Part shown: positions 20,669 through 29,918 of the stretch, one piece after another
How the letters are laid out: every line of letters starts with the position of its first letter
How positions within the stretch are numbered: position 1 is the first letter of the stretch
Origin: Lithodes maja
Taxonomy: Eukaryota > Arthropoda > Malacostraca > Decapoda > Lithodidae
Direction of reading: 5' to 3'
Assembly: GCA_037953745.1 (NCBI GenBank)
Contig: JBAKBP010000201.1
Coordinates: 1 to 64,000, forward strand
DNA: 64,000 nt
Position numbers and translations under genes: made by a program
The notes under the pieces: generated by a model
What the model saw: only the letters and a program-made list of their open reading frames with translations
The model's database searches: none
What the model was told of the DNA's origin: nothing

Positions 20669-20703
20669 ATGTTAGGTTAGGTTTTTAGGTTATTCTAAAG
20701 CTA

Positions 20704-21095
20704 TGAAATGAAAAATGAATTCTGAAAATAATAATTTTACCTAGAAAGTGTGTGAAGTGGTTTAAATCAACTTATCCCTTGTACTGCAATCCTGCCAACA
20801 ATACGAATCTCACAACATGAAATGAAAAGTATATCAAAGTAATGTAAATATATTAATTTATCCACCACAAGTAGATTTTTGTAAGATCTCCCATGTAAAG
20901 CAATATTGATATGCCATAGGTGTATAGGTTTAAATAACAATCACCTTTGAAGAATTAGGACCCAGAAATTAGATGAAGATAATGTTTGTGTAAAGAATAT
21001 AAGGCTAATAAGCAAAGGCGGAGTGAGAGCGGGAAGAAGGAGGAAGGAGGAAGGTAAACTTGTACGCCTCCTCCCCTCCACCTCTGCTGCTTGCA
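20704..21095. other. AT-rich flank without a gene
   Basis: No ORF, RNA gene or repeat that I can name. Confidence 0.5.
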
Positions 21096-21099
21096 GAGT

Positions 21100-21600
21100 G
21101 CCTTGTGACGGTGTACCGTGATATTCTTCCCCGTGATATTGTGACAGGTTAAAGCAGCCCATATGCCTATCATTTGAACCAAAATCCGTTAAATCACAAC
21201 CATATTTCGATATACAGTATTTGTACTTAATGTTACTGCAATCGGTTAGGTGGGTTAGGTTAAGTTAGTTAAATACAGTAACATTAAGTACAAATCCACC
21301 GAAATAGAATCGTGATTAGAGGTAATGCCAAGGTATAGCGGCTGCGGCCATGGCGCCCCGGGAGCCATTGCCTTCGATAAGTAGATTCTATTTTTATCTC
21401 ACCAAATTATTGTTATTTATCATTATTTTCTGCATTAGTATTATTATAAGTAGTGGTAAGTTAGGCTCGCTAACGATATATCGAAATACAGTCGTGATTT
21501 AACTGAGTGTGGCTCAAATGACACGCATAGGGGCTGTTTTAACAATGTCACGAGGAAGAATATCACACTACAACGGTTTTGCCTCCCCCTGCTTGTCTCT
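21100..21600. mobile_element. Foldback element with nested palindrome
   Basis: Left arm about 21,115-21,225 (GTGATATTCTTCC...TTTCGATATAC) matches the complement of 21,455-21,580 at roughly 80 percent by eye. Inside is a nested inverted repeat: ATTTGTACTTAATGTTACTG near 21,219-21,238 and its complement near 21,276-21,295. No ORF of interest. Confidence 0.65.
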
Positions 21601-21604
21601 CGTA

Positions 21605-22089
21605 TATTTACATAGGATTATCTGGGGTTGTGTGATGGTCCTTGAGCGCTACCACTGTGTTCACGATGATCAGGGAGGAGTAATGGTGTGGTAGGTGAGG
21701 TGTGAGTGTATTGTGAGCGTTTTTTGAGGTTTGGAATCGAAAGTTACCACTTTATCCTAGTTGTCAACGAATGTTCATACGTAACTCGCCTTTGCCGCTG
21801 TTTTGGAGCATGTTTGAATATCATGACTCAATCGATTCCAGCCACATTCGATCAATAAAACCTCAATAGAATCCTGCCTCATTTTAGAAGTTAAAAATGT
21901 TCTCACCCAGCTTTGTTATAGCTTTGTATGATAGTGATATATAAGCATATTCTGAATATTTTGGCAGAAAATTATCAGTAACCACACCGTGGATGTGTTA
22001 TTGAAAATTACCCTAATTTTTCTTCTCAGGTGACGAAGTAGAAACTTGGTCCCTCAGCTCAGCAATGAGGGTTAAACATTCAACAATTT
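21605..22089. other. Spacer without recognised features
   Basis: AT-rich sequence between the foldback and the coiled-coil gene. No feature supported. Confidence 0.45.
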
Positions 22090-23097
22090 TTACATCTTTA
22101 GCCAATGAGTCAATAACAAGATTCTCTCGATCATTTTTTCATCACACATTAGCGTTTCCAACTCAATTATTTGTGACACATTAAATGCGTCGCGTTCATA
22201 ACATCGCTGAAGCTCAGAAACCAACATATCAATACTGGGTTGTTTATTCATGTATTTATCCTCCCATTTATCCTCCCATTCATTCTTTTCATTTGCCATG
22301 GTTTTTATTTGTTTTACGTGCCATTGAACTTCATTTTTAAGATAACTAATTTAACTTTGGTGTTTGTGACAGTCATCGCTCATTTGTCCCAAGCTTATTT
22401 CATTTTCGTGTATATTTGAACGATATTTCTGTACCTGCTGTTCTAATCCTTTTATTTGAAAACCATTAATTCTCTTTAACTTAGACAAGACTTCTATTTC
22501 TTGTGAATTTTCAAAACTATTTTCTTAGCTATATCATGAGACTGTTTTAATTTTGCAACATCATCTTCATTATTTAGATAATTTGTTTTCCAATGCAACT
22601 TTTCCTTTACAGCATCTCGAAATTGTTTTTCCAAACGCTTTATTATATCCTCGAGACTGGCAGCATATTTGATTGCGTCCCGGCTCTGATGGTTTGAAAT
22701 ATTGTTTGTAGTGTCTTGATTGACCTGTAATTCAATATACTTATTTGCAATTGTCCCTAGATCCTTCAGTAGCAGTTCGGATTTGTCTTTTTCTAGTTGA
22801 AGTTGAACAGATTGCTCATGCATATGAGCCTTTAGTTTTTCTAATTGATCCTCACGTATTTTCATGGATTCCTTTGCCTTTGCTTCACATTTTATTATAT
22901 GGTTGTTAGCATTTTCCTCACACTTTCTCACCTTTTCCTCAAACTCTCTCACCTTTTTTTCAGCCTTTTCCTCACACTCTCTCACCTTTTCCTCACACTC
23001 TCTCACCTTTGTTTCAACCTTTTCCTCACACACTCTCACCTTTTCCTCACACTCTCTCACCTTTTCCTCATACTGTCTCCCTTTTGCCTGTATATGG
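22090..23097 (-). pseudogene. Coiled-coil protein gene, broken (or exon)
   Basis: The main minus-strand frame (22,494-23,060) encodes 188 residues. It opens with repeats of CEEKVRE/CEEKAEKKVRE and continues as an acidic/basic heptad-rich helix (LEKLKAHMHEQSVQLQLEK; LEDIIKRLEKQFRDAVKEK). The frame stays open upstream to about 23,097 without an ATG; AG dinucleotides there (TATACAG) could be a splice acceptor. Near 22,500 the coil continues in another frame (QEIEVLSKLKR, LEQQVQKYRSNIHENE). After a stop near 22,350 it continues again to 22,090 (MANEKNEWEDKWEDKY...LLLTHWLKM). So one frameshift and one stop interrupt a coil of over 300 residues. Function unknown. Confidence 0.55.
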
Positions 23098-23109
23098 CTA
23101 ACCAGTTAT

Positions 23110-23776
23110 ACAATAAGACCGGGGTAGCATTTAGTTTTTCCCTCCCATTCGATACCAATCTGTTTTACCGAATTATTAACTTTTTTTAGACCTTTCTTTT
23201 TCCCCCCACAACCAAAACAACCAAGCAGGCACATATTTTGTGATGGGAGACAATTATGCAGAACAAATATATGACAAAACAATATACTGTAACTGATAAA
23301 TGTAAATAAAGTCACTTGATAGAATAAGACGTATCTTAGCTTATCCTATGCTAAATAACAGCTAGGTTGTAGACACGTCGAACTAGAAGAACCACCAACA
23401 CTTAAATTTAAGTCCTGTTTCTCGAGTGATCTGATACTTTCAATTAAATTATCTACATAGTTTCTTGATACTATGTTGGTCCAAATAAGTTGATACGGCT
23501 ATTCTGCAGAACAACTACTCCTCGATTACGGGATTCCTGTCTCGTGAAATTATTTTGTTATGCTCTTACCTTACTCAGGGGACCTTACTGATGTGCGGAT
23601 AAGTGCTACTTTTCTTATTTTGTCAATTTGATTTTCACTCCCCTATAATATTATCAGAGTTATTTTTGTACAGCAAGTCCAGGACACTTTGTTTACATTC
23701 TAGCCTCCTTGGAGGCTCATCCCCGATGTTTAGTAGCCAATCAGAGTGGAGCTTAACCTACAAGAAGTCGGTACAT
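23110..23776. other. Spacer without a supported gene
   Basis: No clear ORF or repeat apart from a short A/T-rich stretch; the segment ends in a 14-15 base T-run at 23,778-23,792. Confidence 0.45.
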
Positions 23777-24116
23777 TTTTTTTTTTTTTTTTCTATGTGA
23801 TTGAGGGAGGCAAAAGGCATAACTGCCTATAACGAGTGCCTCCCCCATAGTTGAAAGAGTGACAGGGCCAAAATCAAGGGACGTTCGAGCCAAAATGCCT
23901 GGACACACAGAGTTTGAAGCAATTTAAGTCATAGGAAGAGGGAAAGACTGATTCTGGGAGAGAGTTCCAGAGCTCAGCTGTTGAGTAGAAGAAAGTTTGA
24001 GAGTAACGTTTCACTCTTGGGTTGGAGAGTTGCACAGAGTAGGGGTGGGATTGATTTAATGGTACTTTCCTGTTATCGACAGCCAAAGCTGAAGATTGCA
24101 GAGTAAACACCATAGA
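23777..24116 (-). mobile_element. 5'-truncated LINE, 3' end
   Basis: Minus strand, ending in a poly(A) tail (T-run 23,778-23,792). The last frame (24,113-23,874) reads QLSNPRVKRYSQTFFYSTAE then LWNSLPESVFPSSYDLNCFK. The Trp-Asn-Ser-Leu-Pro motif followed by Phe-Lys is the usual C-terminus of Jockey/CR1-like LINE polymerases. A longer copy of the same family is at 37,545-38,168 on the plus strand, sharing the tail CCTCAATCACATAG plus A. Confidence 0.78.
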
Positions 24117-24867
24117 CTTTATCCCATCAATTTTGTATAGTTTTAATACCTAATCAGCGGGGGGGGGGGGGGGGGGGGGGGCAGCAGCCACCACCCATAA
24201 TACTAGGATAGGTTAGGTAAGGTTGTTAGGTTAGGCTAATGTCGTTTCAAAGTTGACTAAATCGAGTAAACTCCTAGATTGTTGGGGTATCTGAATAATT
24301 ACAATTAACAATGCAAATGCTAATAAAAAGTGCTTTCCGCACTTTCTAACAATAAAATACACACTTACAATGCATTAAAATACATAAAGAAAATAAAGAA
24401 AACCTAAAATAACAGGAGTAGTAGTTATGCAGAATTACCAAGGGGGTAAGGGGGGGCACATACCGTTCCCATTTTAGGGTTCTTTCCTGTTCCACCTTAT
24501 TTCTAGCCAGTCAATATGATACACTAAAAATAATAATAATAATAATAACAATAATAATAACAATAATAATAATTATAATAATAACAATAATAAGGTAATA
24601 TTGACAGTAACACTCGCCACCTATTACAATTAAGAAGCACTTACAAAATATCGAAAGAATAATTTTATTTGTGGGTGCGTTTCAATGTTTTAGGAGTTTT
24701 TAGCAGAATATGCTATATTTAAACAATATTTTAATGCGTCCATCGTAGCTATCACCGACGAGTTTACTCTAGCATCTCTGTTTTCTGTTGACCCACTTCT
24801 TTACGATGCTCAGTTTCGGGTGTGTTTTTCATTCTCCTGCAGTATTTGTTTTATAATTTTGACATCT
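24117..24867. repeat. Low-complexity spacer
   Basis: Contains a G-run of about 22 at 24,160-24,181, TTAGG-like words at 24,205-24,235, and an (AAT/AAC)n microsatellite at 24,525-24,597. No gene seen. Confidence 0.7.
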
Positions 24868-25905
24868 ACAACATTTTGAGGCCCAGCGGGGGTCTGGGGG
24901 CTGCAGCCCCCAGGTTCGATAAGGTTGTCTTGTTAGGTTAATGACAAGTATAGGCCTACTGTCATCAGAGGTGCCGGTGTCATGTGACACACGTTCGCTG
25001 GGAGTGCAGCCTCGCCAACTCGCATTATCGATGAAAGCATCGATGTTGGGTACACCATGGGAGTAAGAGCTGTAGTAGAATAAAGGGGCCCCTGCCGAAG
25101 GATAAGTCAGAAATAGAGAAATTTGAGTGCGTAGTGTGCAAAGGCGAGCTTGTGTTAAGTGATGATCATGTGGCTGTGAATTTTGGAAATGAGTCTTTGG
25201 AGCTGGTGAACAAGTTTTGTTACCTAGGAGATACCATCTCTGCCGGTGGTGGGGCCGAGGCTGCCACTGTTGCTAGAATTAGGTGTGGCTGGGGGAAGTT
25301 CAGAGAATTGATGCCAATCCTGACCATGAAAAGAATGCCTCTTCCCCTGAAGGGAAAGGTGTATGCCTCATGTGTTAGAAGTGCAATGACGTATGCCTCA
25401 GAAACATGGGCCGTTAAAGTAGAGGATGTCAACAGAATGGAGCGTAATGAGATGAGAATGGTGAGATGGATGTGTGGGGCCAGGCTACAGGATAGAATAA
25501 CAAATGTTGAGCTGAGGAGACGTTTAGGTATAAAGAGTATTAGCGAGGTGATGCGTACAAGTAGACTGGGATGGTATGGACATGTGGAGAGAATGGATGA
25601 ACAAAATTGGGTGAAAAAATGCAGGTCTGTGATTGTGGAGGGTGCTGCACCAAGGGGTGGACCGAGGAAGACCTGGGATCGGACTATACGCGCCGATCTC
25701 AAATCCAAGAACTTGACAAGTGAAGCAGCCCTTAACAGCCTGGAACGCCGCCATTAGGACAAGAGACTGAAACTGCACTTATGTGTGGAACACTCAGTCT
25801 TAAAATTTTATGTATGTATGTATGTAAGATAACCTAACCTGACAACTTTATCTAACCTAGGGAGCTGCTGCCCACAGACCCCCGCTGTCTCCACATCAAA
25901 AATAA
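24868..25905. repeat. Foldback arms enclosing a LINE
   Basis: Left arm 24,868-24,950 (CAGCGGGGGTCTGGGGGCTG) resembles the complement of 25,828-25,905 (CAGCGGGGGTCTGTGGGCAG) at about 75 percent by eye. The LINE fragment between them probably landed in the loop. Confidence 0.55.
25050..25830 (+). mobile_element. LINE fragment, C-terminal part of reverse transcriptase
   Basis: Open from about 25,080 to TAG at 25,755-25,757. Features in order: a Cys pair (CVVCKGEL), FCYLGDTISAGGGAEAATVA, a conserved middle (MTYASETWAV, NRMERNEMRMVRWMCG), LGWYGHVERM and a Gly-Pro-Arg-Lys-Thr-Trp stretch. This is the typical region downstream of the catalytic RT core in RTE-like/endonuclease-type LINEs. It ends in an (ATGT)n tail at 25,809-25,827. 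The catalytic core is missing, so it is 5'-truncated and inactive. Confidence 0.85.
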
Positions 25906-26021
25906 TAGATTCTCAAAGGATAACTACCAACTCGCATGGCGCGTACGTAAACAAATCCAGCTCGGTATCATCGTCGGACAAAACCACATTTTGGACCTAA
26001 AATCATAACTATTGCACAAAT

Positions 26022-26040
<19 letters not shown>

Positions 26041-26054
<14 letters not shown>

Positions 26055-26210
26055 CACATTCACACACTGAATGTTCGTGTGAAGTTTGGTAAAAATCCGT
26101 CGAACGATCTTGGAGTATTCGGACAGACAGACAGACAGACATTTCGGCCGGCATGTACCACTATACTGGGGGCGCTACCACTCTGCTTACTCAGAGTTGA
26201 TAATAGATAA
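26041..26210 (+). repeat. Interspersed repeat with GACAGACAGACA core, second copy
   Basis: Preceded by an (AT)n microsatellite at 26,029-26,048; shares its core and end with 10,566-10,765. Confidence 0.6.
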
Positions 26211-26258
26211 AATTATGCAAAATAAATACAGTATTTTTATTTTGAATTTTGAAACATC

Positions 26259-26606
26259 TTAAGGGAGCCCACCTCGTTTTTTTTTTCTCTCTCTCTGTCT
26301 GGGTTGTATCCATTCGGCTATTTTAAGACATTTATCCCCATCCAGGTGTAATTTTTTTCTGGCGAGCGGTAGCGAGCTAACATATTTATTATAATGTTTT
26401 TGTCAGCAGGGTAAATTTGTACATTTTTTGATAAGAAATATTTCTCCGGCGAAGCCAGATTTCTCCATACAATGCTGGCTCGCTATCGCAAGCCAGAAAT
26501 AAATCGACACCTGGATGCGGCTAAACATCTTAAAACAGTAGGCTGAATGGGGCCGAATGGATGCAAGCCACAGTAAGAGAGAAAACAAGCAGGTGACCCC
26601 CCTTAA
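26259..26606. mobile_element. TTAA long-inverted-repeat miniature element
   Basis: TTAA at 26,259-26,262 and 26,603-26,606; ends GGGAGCCCACC and GGGGGGTCACC (complement). Arms carry GTATCCATTCGG and its inverse. Same family as 8,690-9,080. A related fragment (CGGCCATAGGCCGGGAAATT) lies at 27,371-27,415. Confidence 0.8.
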
Positions 26607-26618
26607 AAACCCACTAAC

Positions 26619-26773
26619 CATTGTGGCTTTGGTCCAGGCTACAGATGGCGGAGAGGTCACAGTCCAGGAAAGGGGTGAAGGCTTGTTGATACTCCTCCCA
26701 GGTACACCCACGCCCACTACCACACCCATCCACGCCCACCACACGCCCGTTCTCCACCACACTCACCCACCAT
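26619..26773 (-). CDS. Possible internal exon of an unknown gene
   Basis: Minus strand: acceptor GGTGCAG just before 26,773 and donor GTTAGT just after 26,619. Between them one frame of 51 codons is open and protein-like (VVENGRVVGVDGCGSGRG, then CTWEEYQQAFTPFLDCDLSA). It lies 12 bp from a MITE. I recognise no domain, and part of the sequence is GTG-rich, so chance is possible. 26,774-26,934 holds nothing I can name. Confidence 0.3.
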
Positions 26774-26934
26774 CTGCACCACAGACATGGGAATTAACCA
26801 GGCTATATGGAAGTTGGAGCCATAAACATTGATATTAAACAGTAATGGTATAATAATATAGGTTTCTGATGAACAGGAAGGATGTTGAAATTAGTTTTAT
26901 GTATTCCAATCGTGTTATAGCTAATTCTCCTATA

Positions 26935-27350
26935 TATCGATGCTTATAGCTCTCCTAAGCAAAGTAGGGAAGATGTACAGCAGGGTAGTCATCGAGAGAG
27001 TGAAAGAGAGAACGGAGAAATGGGTAGGTGAGGAGCAGGGCGGGTTTGGGAAGGGAAGAGGGTGTGCAGACCAGATTTTCTCCACGAGATATGTTGAGAA
27101 ATATCTGGAGAAGGAACAAAGCTGTATATTGCCTTTATAGACCTGGAGAAAGCCTATGACAGAGTTGCCAGAAAAGGTTTGTGGAAGTATTGAGAATATA
27201 CGGAGTAGGTGGAAAGTTGCTGAAAGCGGTGAAGAGCATGTATGAGGGTGCAAAGGTGGCAGTACATGTGGTGAATGAACAGAGCGGGTTCTTAGATCTG
27301 AATGTTGGGTCTGGGTAAGAGTCTGTGATGTCCCCATGGTTATTCAGTAT
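26935..27350 (+). mobile_element. LINE fragment, reverse transcriptase core
   Basis: Broken frames carry RT hallmarks in order: GEEQGGFGKGRGCADQIF, then FIDLEKAYDRV (with the motif A aspartate), then SVMSPWLFSIYG. Frameshifts lie near 27,130 and 27,190 and a stop near 27,318. The motif C (Tyr-x-Asp-Asp) region is absent because the fragment ends near 27,350. Probably the same LINE group as 25,050-25,830, but a separate insertion. Confidence 0.85.
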
Positions 27351-27671
27351 ATATGGATGGAGCCTGTAGTTTAAGAGGAACCGGCCATAGGCCGGGAAAT
27401 TTTTCTATCGAAAAATGTACAAATATATCTTGAAGGAGGGTCTTGGGGGAGTGTTTTTTTAAGCTTGATGGAGATCTAGGAAGGATACTAAAGAAATAAT
27501 AAAAAAGATACATACATGAGCAAATAAATACGCCCATCCCTCCCTCAATGTTTCGCCCATGTTTGGTATCACTGGAAGAGGTAGAGGCCTTTCCCGATGA
27601 CAAAACTCGGGTGGTTATTAGTTCTTGTATCTATGAGGTGCAGGGACTGTTTTCATGATTTACTACATTAT

Positions 27672-27888
27672 TTACCTTTTTGTGACCGGTGACGTCTTTT
27701 CTATTTGATTCCAGCTACGGTTAGACGATTTTATGAAGCTTAGGAAGGATTTATGGTAGGTAAAAGGATGATTTGAGATAGTCTGTATGTAGCCTAGTAA
27801 AGGGTAGACGTCCTTCCTAAGCCGGATAAAATTGTGTAATAGTTGCCATAATATAATAAGCAGGAAGTCACCGGTACTGAATAGGTAA
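27672..27888. mobile_element. Miniature inverted-repeat element (copy of 211-427)
   Basis: Same ends and internal sequence as the copy A element, so the insertion predates the duplication. Confidence 0.72.
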
Positions 27889-27909
27889 AAGATTGCAATG
27901 TAGAGGAAA

Positions 27910-28332
27910 TTAACCCACTGAGCACCAGCTAATTAAAAATAAAAGTACACCCCAGGACCAGCAGGTTGTAAATAATGTTTTTTTCTCCAGAAAACACCTG
28001 GAATAAGTTAGAAATGAAGGAAAAACCACAAAAAAACGATCTCCTAGGTCATCAAGGGCTCCTACCGGGCGCCCGAAAGTCGGAATTACAAGAGGGGAAA
28101 TGGGTAGGCAAAACATGTCTTTGCGCGCTCACGCGCACACGGTTGGACTTTGAGGGTTTTCAACCATCGACATTGTTGCATGGGATACTTACGCACTTCC
28201 CATACAAATCTGAGCCCTCCAGGTGCCATAGGACCGGAGTAATTAGCCGCGACGCACCCTATGCGACGCTGGGGTTTAGGGTTACATACATTGCCGATGC
28301 ATAACGTGCGTCGCTGGTCCTCAATGGGTTAA
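27910..28332. mobile_element. TTAA miniature element (copy of 449-870)
   Basis: TTAA at 27,910-27,913 and 28,329-28,332; same inverted ends as in copy A. Confidence 0.65.
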
Positions 28333-28390
28333 TAACCAAAGAAGATAATGAAATGCAATACTCTCTAATGACTAAATATTTTCCTTTCAG

Positions 28391-28524
28391 TCCGCTCCGA
28401 GTCTTCGTGTGTGAACCATATCTGCGACTGTGATCGTGAGGCGGCCGAGTGTTTTCAGACCCACCTCTTCAACGGTACCTCAACAAACACCTTGGCACCA
28501 AGACTCTTTAACTCATCGTCATGA
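28391..28524 (+). pseudogene. Phospholipase A2-like terminal exon, copy B, frameshifted
   Basis: Same acceptor as 929. The helix reads ICDCDREAAECF, with the more usual Asp between the cysteines where copy A has Asn. A 7 bp deletion after the codons for NGTS (near 28,480) shifts the frame, giving a different tail and a stop at 28,522-28,524. Either a pseudogene or an altered C-terminus. Confidence 0.65.
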
Positions 28525-28745
28525 CAGTGTAAAGATTTTGTGTTCATATGTAACCAGTATTATACACATAACAAATGTTTCAATTGTTAATGTGTGCCAA
28601 TTTGAACAATTCAGCGCTTGAAAAACCTAGGTTACATTTGAACGCACAATTCGAATAGCGTGTTTTCATAGTTCTTGTTGGGGTTCATGGGCCACTCAAG
28701 CACATCGCCGCACCTGTACCGGCCCCTCCTCGTTGGCTGAAGAGT

Positions 28746-28940
28746 CTAACAGGGACGCATCAGGCGTTCAGTCCTCTGGAGAAAGTCACAGAAGAGAAAA
28801 ACCACCGCTTGTCGCTGATTGTCAGGGATCACTCGGCCACCAAGGGCTGTAGCAAGGGTGAGATTGGAGATGCCAAGGAGATGTAGGCGACCACCGAGGA
28901 TCACCCGCTGCTTAAAAATGCCGAGGGCACCTCACCACAT
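28746..28940 (-). pseudogene. I-type LINE tail (copy of 1,294-1,488)
   Basis: One extra A in the A-run near 28,917 shifts the frame relative to copy A. Same family assignment and doubts. Confidence 0.4.
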
Positions 28941-29484
28941 AATGCTTAATAGTATAATTTTCATAGTGATACTGTTCCTCGTATGCTAGTATCCGTTGAC
29001 TCATCTTCCACGCGGCAATGACCTTTGTTGTTACACTGTCTTATGAAACTGCATGTATTAATTTATTCATCCTTTTCCACAATATTTCTTCAATACTACC
29101 TACCTTCCCCTTTATCACACCCTGTCAGTGATATTTCAGGGGCATTAGTTTTTTGCTTGATAAATCTCTCATCCTGATCTGGGATTGGCTGCAATAATGT
29201 ATTTACATATGCCACCTTGAGCCTAATCTATAATCCATTCATTAATAAGTGGGCCAAAAATCGAAAAACCCTAACCTATGTAACTCCAAAAGGGCTAGAG
29301 CATATGGGCTATAACCTTCCATACCTATTCTCTGGCTGACTCTTCCTAAATGGTAGAAATATTACCTTCATTACTCTAGTCGTTTTATAGTTGTTGTTGT
29401 TGTTGTCGTTCCCCAAGCTGCCTGGCCGAAGAGCCCCGTCCATACCAGCACAGCTTTCTTCTGTCCTGGTAATGGCTGGTAATG

Positions 29485-29833
29485 TTAACCCTTTCAGTAC
29501 CGGTGACGTCATTTTCATTATAGTCTATCAACTAATAACTGTCTTGATAGCGTAATGCATAAATGCGCGGAATTTCGGTGTGAGTATCCTAGGTTCGAAT
29601 CCTTGGAGTGCCACATGTATTTGTTGATTTCATTAATTGAGTTTAGAAGTGAAGTTGGTTGGTGAAAATATATAATTAGACAATATAATTTAGCTTAGGA
29701 AGGACGTCTGCCAATTAAAAGGCTACAGACTATCTCAATCAATCCTTTTAGCTATCATATATATCCTTCCTAAGCTAAATAAAAATCTTCTAAATGTAGC
29801 AGAAATAAAGCATAAAAGACGTCACCGGTACTG
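29485..29833. mobile_element. TTAA miniature element with tRNA-like core, copy B
   Basis: A-box-like TAGCGTAATGC at 29,548-29,558 and perfect B-box GGTTCGAATCC at 29,592-29,602, inside GTACCGGTGACGTC inverted ends. Both boxes are unchanged relative to copy A. Confidence 0.65.
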
Positions 29834-29918
29834 CAGGAGTATAGACCCCCACCACACCTCACCCCAATATACTCCAAACACTGTTGATTATTATTCAAGC
29901 ATTTCCTCACTATCTGTT

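Larger units (their letters stand above)
10832..20703. repeat. 19 bp inverted repeat split by the LTR element
   Basis: TAGCTTTAGAATAACCTAA at 10,832-10,850 and its exact complement at 20,685-20,703. Before the LTR element inserted, they were about 75 bp apart and would have formed a hairpin, so the insertion landed in the loop of a small palindrome. Confidence 0.7.

Noticed and set aside
24205..24235. Telomeric TTAGG tract
   Set aside because: Only a few imperfect words are present; not a telomere array.
25220..25708. 162-codon minus-strand ORF
   Set aside because: Shadow of the LINE reverse-transcriptase frame on the plus strand.
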